Position numbers and translations under genes: made by a program. The notes below the pieces were generated by a model. That model was not told the DNA's origin and ran no database searches. It saw only the letters and a program-made list of their open reading frames with translations. This document shows, one piece after another, positions 48,507-56,042 of a stretch of 64,000 nucleotides of DNA (position 1 is its first letter; each line of letters begins with the position of its first letter). The stretch is from assembly GCF_020544465.1 (NCBI RefSeq), contig NZ_CP066126.1:5084001-5148000 (forward strand), given 5' to 3'. The DNA comes from Chromobacterium rhizoryzae (GTDB lineage Bacteria > Pseudomonadota > Gammaproteobacteria > Burkholderiales > Chromobacteriaceae).

Positions 48507-49088
48507 TCAGACAGGCTGCTTCGGCCAGTCCGTCTCCACCAGCCGAGGCCACATCGCCAATTCAGGCAAACGCGATAGCTCCACACAATAACGCTTCCAC
48601 CCCAGCAGCCGCGCCAACTCCGCTTCCGTCGCCATGCCGATTTCCGCCGCATCCTCCAAAGGACGACGGCTGGCATAGGCTTCCACGAGGCGCTGCTTCA
48701 ATTGAGCCTGCATTTGTGCCACCAAAGCGGTAGCCTGGGCCGCCTTATTAATGATCCAGCCTTTGCCATCCCAAGCCGCAAACTCGCAGGGCTCCAGCAA
48801 GGTGGCACGCAAGCTGTCCGGGGTCTCGCCTAGCTTGGCCTGGACCGGTAGTGCGGTCTGCTGGCTCCACAGTTTAGTACTGCGCCAATCCGGCATGACC
48901 ATCCAGCCGCCATCGCGGAATACTGCGGTTTGACGTTCCGCAGTGACCGACGGCTGTTGTTCGGTGCTATGAGCCGGCAACAACCAAACATCTTTTTCCA
49001 GTGGCGACAGGTCCGCCTGTGTGATTCCCAGATACTCCCCGGTTTGCGGGTGGTAGGCGTAGACGGTTTTGTTTTTGATTTCTTGCAT
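48507..49088 (-). CDS. Tail fibre assembly protein (cassette d)
   Basis: This 193-residue TFA protein has the same layout as the TFA of cassettes a and b but is clearly more distant (MQEIKNKTVYAYHPQTGEYLGITQADLSPLEKDVW start; GWKRYCVELSRLPELAMWP end). It should assemble the fibre at 49099. The ATG at 49088 is the conserved start. The divergence suggests that cassette d is older, or comes from a different source, than a and b. Confidence 0.8.
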   Translation of the reverse strand: MQEIKNKTVYAYHPQTGEYLGITQADLSPLEKDVWLLPAHSTEQQPSVTAERQTAVFRDGGWMVMPDWRSTKLWSQQTALPVQAKLGETPDSLRATLLEPCEFAAWDGKGWIINKAAQATALVAQMQAQLKQRLVEAYASRRPLEDAAEIGMATEAELARLLGWKRYCVELSRLPELAMWPRLVETDWPKQPV

Positions 49089-49098
49089 GAAAGTCTCC

Positions 49099-50847
49099 TT
49101 AGAACTTGATGCAGGCAAGCAGAGCAACGTTGCGGGGACGTGTGGAAAACGCCCCATTATCTCCACTGCCAGGGACAGCAGAGGCAACTGCAACGTAGTA
49201 AGTGGTGTTGCTCATATCAGTGGGTGTTTTGTTGCCCTCGACATTGACGGACCACCCCTCCGTATTCCAAGCCCCGATAGCGGAAGTGCCTATTGGATAG
49301 CCTCCACTCAACTTATCGATCAGATTGCGAATATAGGTAGGACTCTGGGATGCACCCAGAGCACGCCCCGAATCCACCCCTCGCCCATCATCCCAACCAC
49401 GGATGAACTCCCCTCGCAAATCAGGCAGATTAAAAGTCGTTGAGCCATCCCCAACGCCAAACCGGGTGCCTATCGCCGCAAATAAAGCGGCGTATTCGGT
49501 TCGGCTTACCGCGGAGCCATTGGCCTTCAGCCAACCTTCCGGTGCATCGCTCATGGCAAAATAGGCGACTTGCCCGGTCAGATGACCGTCATGCATCAAG
49601 GTATGCCAGGGGTTCCAACGCTTGGCGTCGTCGTTGCGGGTACGAAAACGCATGGTGTTTCCGCGCTGATAGTCGGCCGTCAGTTGGCAGGAGTAGTCAA
49701 TCTGGCCTCCCAACCCACCAAAGGCGATGAACGGGCCAGTCACGCCGCTGGAGGTGCCATAGTTGAATCCCATTTCCCCGCCGGTGATAGAAGTATCCAA
49801 CGAGGTGCCATCCTGCGGGTCAATACGATAGCGACGTTTCTTGATCAAAGACGTGTCATTGCCGGAGTGCCATACTCGGAATTCACCGCCGCCTGCCTCT
49901 TTCAACACCAGTGTTTCATCGCCATAGCCTTTGTGCACCAAGGCTACCGCGCTATATCCCGGCCGATGTAGGCCTAAGGATGGGAAATCCACGCCGGTGG
50001 AGCACAGTTCCATAGTCCCTCTGCTGTACATAGTGGCGTCGTAGTTATTCGGCGTGGTCTTCAGGACATGCACAGTCTGCGCGGTAGACAGCGCCAAAGT
50101 ATTAATGCCGTAGCCCGCCAGCGAATCGGCCTTATCCGCCTTGCCTGCCAGCTTGTTGGTGATGGTGGCCGCGAAGTCCTTGTCATTGCCCAGCGCCGCC
50201 GCCAGTTCCTGCAGCGTATCCAGCGCGCCCGGCGCACCGTTGACCACGCCATCGACAGCGGCCTTCAACTCGGACTTAGTCACGCCATCAGCGATGCCGT
50301 AGCCGGCCAACGTGGAGGCTGCGTCAGCCAGTTTCTGCCACTGCGCCCAATGTCCCCGATAACAACAGCGATACCAGATACCAGCATCGTTGTAAGCCTG
50401 ATAGTTCTGATACACCATATTCTCGTCGGCATAGACTTGCAGCTTGCCGGCATAGGGTGTCGGGTAGTTCTTGCCACTGGCCGCTTGTGCGTCCCCCCGC
50501 TGGCTATAAAGACCCGTGACGTTAATATCGTTCAGATCCACCACACCCAACGCCGGTTTCAACGGCAAAGCGTCGCCAATACCATAGCCTGCCAACGTGG
50601 TTGGCTTGCTATTGCCGCCCCAGGCAATCTGCTTGACTGCCTGCAGCAGTTGGTCCTTGCGCTTGGGGTCGGTACCCTGGCCACTGTCCTTGATCACGGC
50701 CAGCACTTCTTCCTGAGTGGCCTGAGCGGCAGACTGCATACCGTTCAGCCATTCAGCACTGACGATGGTGCCAAGTTCGCCACTGACCGGGTTGCCGTCG
50801 TGGAACAGCTTGTCAGGCGTGGGAATGGGCTTGATGGGTTCTTGCAT
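49099..50847 (-). CDS. Tail fibre protein, long form with collar domain (cassette d)
   Basis: The protein has 582 residues, the longest fibre here. It has the common attachment part, AGYGIGDALP, then three further AGYGI-type repeats linked by a coiled part (LDTLQELAAALGNDKDFAATITNKL, like T4-type shaft repeats). A beta-rich shaft and the collar domain (WLKANGSAVSRTEYAALFAAIG, FNLPDLRGEFIRGWDDGR) follow, ending RPRNVALLACIKF. It is the fibre nearest the baseplate genes and so possibly the main one. It is separated from gp48 by 105 bases. Confidence 0.84.
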   Translation of the reverse strand: MQEPIKPIPTPDKLFHDGNPVSGELGTIVSAEWLNGMQSAAQATQEEVLAVIKDSGQGTDPKRKDQLLQAVKQIAWGGNSKPTTLAGYGIGDALPLKPALGVVDLNDINVTGLYSQRGDAQAASGKNYPTPYAGKLQVYADENMVYQNYQAYNDAGIWYRCCYRGHWAQWQKLADAASTLAGYGIADGVTKSELKAAVDGVVNGAPGALDTLQELAAALGNDKDFAATITNKLAGKADKADSLAGYGINTLALSTAQTVHVLKTTPNNYDATMYSRGTMELCSTGVDFPSLGLHRPGYSAVALVHKGYGDETLVLKEAGGGEFRVWHSGNDTSLIKKRRYRIDPQDGTSLDTSITGGEMGFNYGTSSGVTGPFIAFGGLGGQIDYSCQLTADYQRGNTMRFRTRNDDAKRWNPWHTLMHDGHLTGQVAYFAMSDAPEGWLKANGSAVSRTEYAALFAAIGTRFGVGDGSTTFNLPDLRGEFIRGWDDGRGVDSGRALGASQSPTYIRNLIDKLSGGYPIGTSAIGAWNTEGWSVNVEGNKTPTDMSNTTYYVAVASAVPGSGDNGAFSTRPRNVALLACIKF

Positions 50848-50952
50848 GAGGCGCTCCTGAGGAAAAGAGTAAAGAGCACAGACTCCCGCCCACTGAGGAC
50901 GGGGCTGTGAGGGGAAGGGAGAAAGGACGGGAAGGTCCGCGTGAGGCGCGGT

Positions 50953-51531
50953 TTAAGGCTGGTAGGCGAAGTAGACGTAGGTGTGGGCCGGCTTCAGATC
51001 CTTGAACAGATCTTCCAGTCGCGGATCGCCGAAGGTGGTCAGGCGTTCTCCGGCCAGCGACTGGCCGGCGCGGAAGAAGTACGGCCGGGTCTTGGCGCCG
51101 AACACGGTGACTTGCCACACCCAGGGGATGTCCGCCGTCCACAGCTGCTGGCCGGCGCGGTTGATGCCGGCGCGGAAAGGCTGCGGCTCGCTGATGGCGA
51201 TGCGGTAGCCCATGCCCGACGCCAGCCGGGTGAAGTAAGGAATGGACAGGCCGCCGGTTTCCGCCAGCTTGGCCAACACCGCCTGCTGGCGCTGCTGGTA
51301 GGGCGCGTCCGTCGGCGGGGTCAGACCGCAGACGCGCTCCCAATCCGGCAACAGGCCTTCGGCCAGCAGCGGCGTGGTGGCGCCCACCAGCTGCCGGGCG
51401 CCGTTCTGCACCCGGTCCAGCGCCGCGCCTTCGCTGCCCAGCTCGGCTTGCAGCCGCGGTCCGTCCGGACTGTAGCTGACCGGCGGCAGCAAGCGCGTCA
51501 GCAGTTCGCTATGCGGGGTTTGCGGGCTCAT
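50953..51531 (-). CDS. Baseplate/tail protein, Mu gp48-like (YmfQ family)
   Basis: The protein has 192 residues and follows the Mu gp48/YmfQ pattern. It starts with TPHSELLTRLLPPVSYS, followed by WERVCGLTPPTDAPYQQRQQAVLAKLAETGGLSIPYF, and has an alpha/beta C-terminal domain. It attaches the tail fibre to the wedge or baseplate. The start at 51531 overlaps the stop of the gp47 homologue by four bases. Confidence 0.85.
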   Translation of the reverse strand: MSPQTPHSELLTRLLPPVSYSPDGPRLQAELGSEGAALDRVQNGARQLVGATTPLLAEGLLPDWERVCGLTPPTDAPYQQRQQAVLAKLAETGGLSIPYFTRLASGMGYRIAISEPQPFRAGINRAGQQLWTADIPWVWQVTVFGAKTRPYFFRAGQSLAGERLTTFGDPRLEDLFKDLKPAHTYVYFAYQP

Positions 51532-52592
51532 TGCATCCCCCTCACCGTGAGTTTGCCCAGGCGCAGCCATTCCACCGTTTTCTCATTCACCGCCGGCGCG
51601 ACATTGTCGGCGGGCGACAGCAATTGGCGATCCACCACGCCGGGCAGGTCGGAGATCAAGGCTTCCAGCCGGCTCTTGTACAGCTTGCTGCCGGGGGCCA
51701 GGCTGGAGAAATGGGCGGCCAGCACCTGACGCAGCGGCTCAGTGACGGCTTGCACAGTGGTGCCGTCCACCGTCAGCGCCACCTCGATATCCACCGGACG
51801 CGGCGTGGGCGCCAGCACCAGGCAGTTCTTGGCGGTGACCGGGCGCAGATCTTCGATATGGGCTTGCACCACGGCCAGGGTGTCGGCCGAGGGCAGGCTG
51901 TCCTGGGCGGTGATCACCACGTCCACGGTGCCGAGGCCGCGGCGCAACGGGTAGACGTAGGCGGCGGACACGCCCGGCACTTCCAGCGCCCAGCGTCGAT
52001 AATCGTGGCGGTTGCCGCCGGCCGGCGGGCGACGGATCAGCTCCAGCAGCCGCGCCAACAAGGCGGCGTCGTCCTCTTCGTCCACGCCGCCGTCCATGCT
52101 GGCGAAGCTGACGCGGCTGGCCAGGCCGCTGGGCGCGGCCATCAGTTCCGCCACCGTGCCGGCCGGCACATTGCCGGCCAGGCCGGGCAGATCGGCGGCC
52201 ACCGCCGCGCGGGCCTGGCCGTCCACATCCAGCTGGCCGCCGGCCTGAGTGGTGTAGAGCTGTTCGCCCAAGCGCACTTTCAGACCGGCGGCGAAGCCGG
52301 CGCCGGGATTGCCGCTCAGTTGCAACAGGCCTTTGGCCGCCACCGGCGGCTTGCGGCTGAGGCCGCGCACCCGGGCGTGCTGTTCCAGATAGTCGCGGTC
52401 GGCGCTGTCCGGGAAGATCTGGCGGGCGATCCAGCTTTGATGCTGGTACAAGCCTTCCACCGCGCTGGCGACCGAGCTGGCGCGCACGTAAAAGTCGCTG
52501 TCGGGACCGACATCGGCGTCGGCGCGCAGGTTTTGCAGATCGCGCAGCAGCGCGCCGCGTATGGTTTCAAAATCCGGGGTGGACAAAGGCAT
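51528..52592 (-). CDS. Baseplate J-like protein, Mu gp47
   Basis: This 354-residue baseplate wedge protein opens MPLSTPDFETIRGALLRDLQNL, with DVGPDSDFYVRASSVASAVEGLYQHQSWIARQIFPDSA and the following YLEQHARVRGLSRKP typical of gpJ/gp47. The ring-like C-terminal part (YVYPLRRGLGTVDVVI) is intact. It links baseplate hub and fibres. It overlaps both neighbours: the gp46 homologue ends in TGATG, sharing one base with its ATG. Confidence 0.88.
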   Translation of the reverse strand: MPLSTPDFETIRGALLRDLQNLRADADVGPDSDFYVRASSVASAVEGLYQHQSWIARQIFPDSADRDYLEQHARVRGLSRKPPVAAKGLLQLSGNPGAGFAAGLKVRLGEQLYTTQAGGQLDVDGQARAAVAADLPGLAGNVPAGTVAELMAAPSGLASRVSFASMDGGVDEEDDAALLARLLELIRRPPAGGNRHDYRRWALEVPGVSAAYVYPLRRGLGTVDVVITAQDSLPSADTLAVVQAHIEDLRPVTAKNCLVLAPTPRPVDIEVALTVDGTTVQAVTEPLRQVLAAHFSSLAPGSKLYKSRLEALISDLPGVVDRQLLSPADNVAPAVNEKTVEWLRLGKLTVRGMQ

Positions 52593-52942
52593 CAGGCTAT
52601 CCTCACATGGTGTTGGAAATGTCGGGTCTGGCCGCCGGCCTCTTCCACTTCGACCAGCAGCAGCAAACGGCCGCTGCCGGGGCGTTGCGCCTCTACGCCG
52701 ACGCGGCGGGCGCGGCCGTCGCGCAACAAGGGCTGCAAGGCTTGTTCGGCGTATTGGCAGGCCAGCAGGTCGATCTGGTTGCTGTCCTTGCTGCGAGACA
52801 ATAGATGCAGGCGGGAGCCGAGTTCGGGATCGGCCCACCAGCCGCCCAGCGGGGTCATCAGCCTCAGGTAGACGGCATTGGCCAGGGTGTCGGTGGTACC
52901 GCCGGCGTAATCGCCGGTGATGGGGTCCAATAGAGGGTCCAT
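52592..52942 (-). CDS. Baseplate protein, Mu gp46-like
   Basis: The protein has 116 residues, is of the GP46 family, and has MDPLLDPITGDYAGG at the start and LRLMTPLGGWWADPELGSRLHLL in the middle. It corresponds to the wedge component of Mu between gp45 and gp47. The start at 52942 is chosen from this conserved opening. It overlaps gp47 by one base. Confidence 0.82.
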   Translation of the reverse strand: MDPLLDPITGDYAGGTTDTLANAVYLRLMTPLGGWWADPELGSRLHLLSRSKDSNQIDLLACQYAEQALQPLLRDGRARRVGVEAQRPGSGRLLLLVEVEEAGGQTRHFQHHVRIA

Positions 52943-53048
52943 GGCGTTATTTTCCGGGTTTGAAGGGATTGGGGATAAGGGACGCGGGTCAGTGCCGGCG
53001 AACATTCAAACAAGCGATATCAACAGCACGCTTGGTGAAAATCGTGTT

Positions 53049-53672
53049 TTACAACGGCGGGCTGGTCGTACCATGCACGCCGTTATGTTGGTGTCCCACC
53101 AGGCTCTTGCCACCGGCCACCACGTCGCCGCTGACGGTGACATTGCCTTTCACACTGGCGCCGCTGCCGCCCTGGATGGCCATGCCGCCGTTGCCGTTAA
53201 TCTGGCCCTGAGCCACCAGCTGCGCGCTGGTGCTGAGCGTGGGCGTGGTGAAGCTGGCCTGTTCGCTGGCGTTGACCTGCCAGTTCTTGCAGCGCAGGCT
53301 GAAGGTGTCGCACTCCACCTCGATCAAGCGGCCGCGTTTAAGCACGATCTTGCTGCCTTCGTCGCTGTACAGCGCCACTTCGCCGGGTTTGAGCTGCTTC
53401 AACCGGTAGTTGCCGTGCTCGGTGGCGATCACCACGCCGTGGCTGCTGCGCCCGCCCAAGGGGAGCACCACCGCCATGCTGCCCGGCGGCGGATTGGCGC
53501 TGTAGCCGTAATGCTGGAACAGCTCGGCGTCCTGCAGTTGCTCGCCGGCCAAGGCGTCGGCCTGCACGGTTTGCACGTCGCCAGCGCTGTCCACCCGGGT
53601 CAGCACCGCGCGAAAGCCCTGCCGCACATTGCTGAAGGCGCGGCGAATTCTCTGGTCTACGTCATTCCACAT
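53049..53672 (-). CDS. Baseplate spike/assembly protein, Mu gp45-like
   Basis: This 207-residue gp45 homologue has an N-terminal OB-type domain (RIRRAFSNVRQGFRAVLTRVD) and a middle beta domain. A glycine-rich beta-helix-like C terminus (GNGGMAIQGGSGASVKGNVTVSG) ends in VGHQHNGVHGTTSPPL with a His-x-His motif that could bind iron at the spike tip. It forms the membrane-puncturing tip of the contractile tail. The start at 53672 is the conserved MWNDVDQRIRR. Confidence 0.86.
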   Translation of the reverse strand: MWNDVDQRIRRAFSNVRQGFRAVLTRVDSAGDVQTVQADALAGEQLQDAELFQHYGYSANPPPGSMAVVLPLGGRSSHGVVIATEHGNYRLKQLKPGEVALYSDEGSKIVLKRGRLIEVECDTFSLRCKNWQVNASEQASFTTPTLSTSAQLVAQGQINGNGGMAIQGGSGASVKGNVTVSGDVVAGGKSLVGHQHNGVHGTTSPPL

Positions 53673-53692
53673 CGTTTCAACCTTTCTTTGTC

Positions 53693-54751
53693 TCAGCGTT
53701 TGCGCATGACCGGCAGCCAGCGGCCGTCCTCTTTCAACGTCAGCCGGGTAGTGCTGCCCTGCCCGCGCCCGCCGCTGAAGGTGCGCGCCATCAGGAAATA
53801 AGTGCCGCCCTTGATGCCGTGCGGCTCGCTTTCCACCTGGATGCGCTGGCCGGGGGTCCACAGTTCGCCGGCGCTGTTGCGATGTCCAGCCACGGTGGCG
53901 CTGAGGGTGTAGCCGGCCAGCCGCGCGTCGGCCAGCATCTTGTCCGCGCGCGCCGCCAGTTCCGCCGGGTTGGCGGCGTCCGGCTCCACCACGATGCGCG
54001 GTTTGTGATAACGAACATCCGGGTCCGCGGACTGGTGCTTGAGATCGTGTCTGCCCGGGGTCAAGGCTTGACGATGGCCCTGGCCCAGCAGGGTCAGCTG
54101 CGAGTAGCGCGGCGCGTGGGAGCGGGTTTCCGCCAGGCTGAGCACATTGTTGCCCTTACCGTCGCGACGCAGGATCAGCTTGGCCTTGGCCGGCGCGCTG
54201 TAGTCCGGTCCGCCCACCACCAGGGTGCCGTCCGGATCGAACCAGGCGGCCAGGCCGTTGGCCGCGGCGGCGCGGGTGAGCACGTCCCAAGCGCTGTTGC
54301 CCGGGTCCACGCTGATTTTCTCGATCTGGCCCTTGGCCTTGCCATCCACGCGCACCCGGCTGACGCCCAGCGGCTTGATCACGTTCTCCAGCACATCGCT
54401 CAACGTCATGCCCTTGCCGGTAAGCAGCGGCGCGCTGCAGTCCAGCAACATGCCGGCCAGATCCCGGCCCGACAGCGTCAGTTGGTGGCTGCCGGCGCCT
54501 ATGCTGTGGCTGATGTCGTCCACCCGCCCCTGCAGCACCACGTCCGCACCCACCAGCACTTTGACCTCGGCGCCCGGCTCCACCGCCGGCGGCACCTCGC
54601 CGCCGGGCAGGCCCAGCGACACCTGCCAGGCGTCGGCGGCCACGGTCAGATCGGAGTCGATGCTGTACTGGGTCCAGTAACGATGAGCCTTGCCGGCGAT
54701 CTCCAGGCTGACTTCGTTCTTGGCCGAAGCGCTTTTAGCGGGCGTAACCAT
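53693..54751 (-). CDS. Baseplate hub protein, Mu gp44-like (gpP)
   Basis: The protein has 352 residues. It is the hub of a Mu-type baseplate (gp44/P; related to phage late-control D proteins). SLEIAGKAHRYWTQYSIDSDLTVAADAWQV and HRNSAGELWTPGQRIQVES are recognisable. It overlaps the N/gp43 start (54735-54751) by 17 bases. Its distance to gp45 is 20 bases. Confidence 0.85.
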   Translation of the reverse strand: MVTPAKSASAKNEVSLEIAGKAHRYWTQYSIDSDLTVAADAWQVSLGLPGGEVPPAVEPGAEVKVLVGADVVLQGRVDDISHSIGAGSHQLTLSGRDLAGMLLDCSAPLLTGKGMTLSDVLENVIKPLGVSRVRVDGKAKGQIEKISVDPGNSAWDVLTRAAAANGLAAWFDPDGTLVVGGPDYSAPAKAKLILRRDGKGNNVLSLAETRSHAPRYSQLTLLGQGHRQALTPGRHDLKHQSADPDVRYHKPRIVVEPDAANPAELAARADKMLADARLAGYTLSATVAGHRNSAGELWTPGQRIQVESEPHGIKGGTYFLMARTFSGGRGQGSTTRLTLKEDGRWLPVMRKR

Positions 54752-56042
54752 GGATCAGCTCTCCTGCTTGCAGATGGTTGGGATGCGCCAGCTGCGGATT
54801 CAGACGCAGCAGTTCGGCGGCGCGGCCGCTGTCGCCGTACCACAGATGGGCCAACTGACGCAGATTGGCGGCGGATTCCACCTTGCGGGTAATCAAGGGC
54901 GGCTTGGCGGCCACCAGGCCGGCGGCGCTGCGCTGCACCTGCAGGCCCAGATCGCGCAGGCTTTCAATCACCTGGCGCGTGTCCTCGCCCGGCAGCGCCT
55001 TGCGCCATTGCTCTATGGCCTGCTGCAGCGTGGCTCGCACATCGCCGGCCACTTGCTCCAGCGCCGGCGGCGTCAACGTGGGCTGCGCGGCTTCAGAGCG
55101 GAACAGATCGGCGGCGGCGTTCGCCATCGAGGTGGACACCGTCAGTTTGAGCAAGGCGTCGATGCGGATCTCGTCCTCGGTCCATACTTCCAGCGCCTTG
55201 CCGGCTTGGTTCAAGGCATCGGACGCGCGGCCGATTTTCTTGGACACGCCGTTGAGCCGGTCCTTCATCGCGTTCCAGTCGGCCAGGGTGGCCTGCGGCA
55301 GCTTGGCTTCCGCCTCCCACTTCAGGCCCGGCCAGATTTCCAGCTTGACGCCAAAGCGCCAGTTGGCGACCTCGTCCACCAAGGACGTCACTTGGCCGAT
55401 GAAGGCTTGCGGATAGGCCAGCAAGTCCACCACCTGGGCAATGCCTTGCTGCGCCATGCCGGCAAGCTGCCGCACAGTATCGCTCAAGCGCACGCGCAGC
55501 GCGCCCAGCCGGGTCAGCGCGGTATTGGCGTTTTGCAGCAGGCCCTGAGCCTTGGCGAAGGCCTCGCCGCCCAGACTGCGCGCCTTGGCCGCCAAAGCGC
55601 TGATGGCCTCCACCTGCTGCAAGGGCTGCTGGCTGGCGAAAAAGGGATTGCCCGGCGTGGCCTCCACCCAGTTCACTTCCACGGTGCAGGAATCCGGCGC
55701 GTCGGCCTCGTGACTGATCTGGTAATCCAGCAATTGCGCCTTGGGCATGCTGCCGAATACCGGGTGGATCAACTCGCCCGGACCGGCCTGGTCCAGCGCG
55801 GCGACGAAGTCGCGCAGCCGCTGCTGATAATCGCGGCCCCAGAAGAAGACGCTGAGCGAAACCTTGCGCGCCTTGCGGCCCAGGTCTTCTACGTCGGCGC
55901 CGTCCAGATAGGGGTATTCGTGCATCGCCTGGTCGCGCTGGGCGCTGTCCACGCTGCGCAGGCATTCGAAGCGCACCCCGCGGAAACTGGCGTCCACCAG
56001 CGCGCCGGCGGCGGAACCGGCAAACAGACTGAGATTGAACAT
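54735..56042 (-). CDS. Mu gp43-like protein N (DNA circularisation N-terminal domain)
   Basis: This 435-residue protein has the Mu N-type N terminus (SFRGVRFECLRSVDSAQRDQAMHEYPYLDGADVEDLGRKAR), the DNA circularisation N-terminal domain. A long helical middle and a LysM-like C terminus (RKVESAANLRQLAHLWYGDSGRAAELLRLNPQLAHPNHLQAGELI) follow. In contractile tails it is a hub/tail-tip component. It joins directly to the tape-measure-position gene, whose last base is its first (56042). Confidence 0.87.
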   Translation of the reverse strand: MFNLSLFAGSAAGALVDASFRGVRFECLRSVDSAQRDQAMHEYPYLDGADVEDLGRKARKVSLSVFFWGRDYQQRLRDFVAALDQAGPGELIHPVFGSMPKAQLLDYQISHEADAPDSCTVEVNWVEATPGNPFFASQQPLQQVEAISALAAKARSLGGEAFAKAQGLLQNANTALTRLGALRVRLSDTVRQLAGMAQQGIAQVVDLLAYPQAFIGQVTSLVDEVANWRFGVKLEIWPGLKWEAEAKLPQATLADWNAMKDRLNGVSKKIGRASDALNQAGKALEVWTEDEIRIDALLKLTVSTSMANAAADLFRSEAAQPTLTPPALEQVAGDVRATLQQAIEQWRKALPGEDTRQVIESLRDLGLQVQRSAAGLVAAKPPLITRKVESAANLRQLAHLWYGDSGRAAELLRLNPQLAHPNHLQAGELIHGYAR

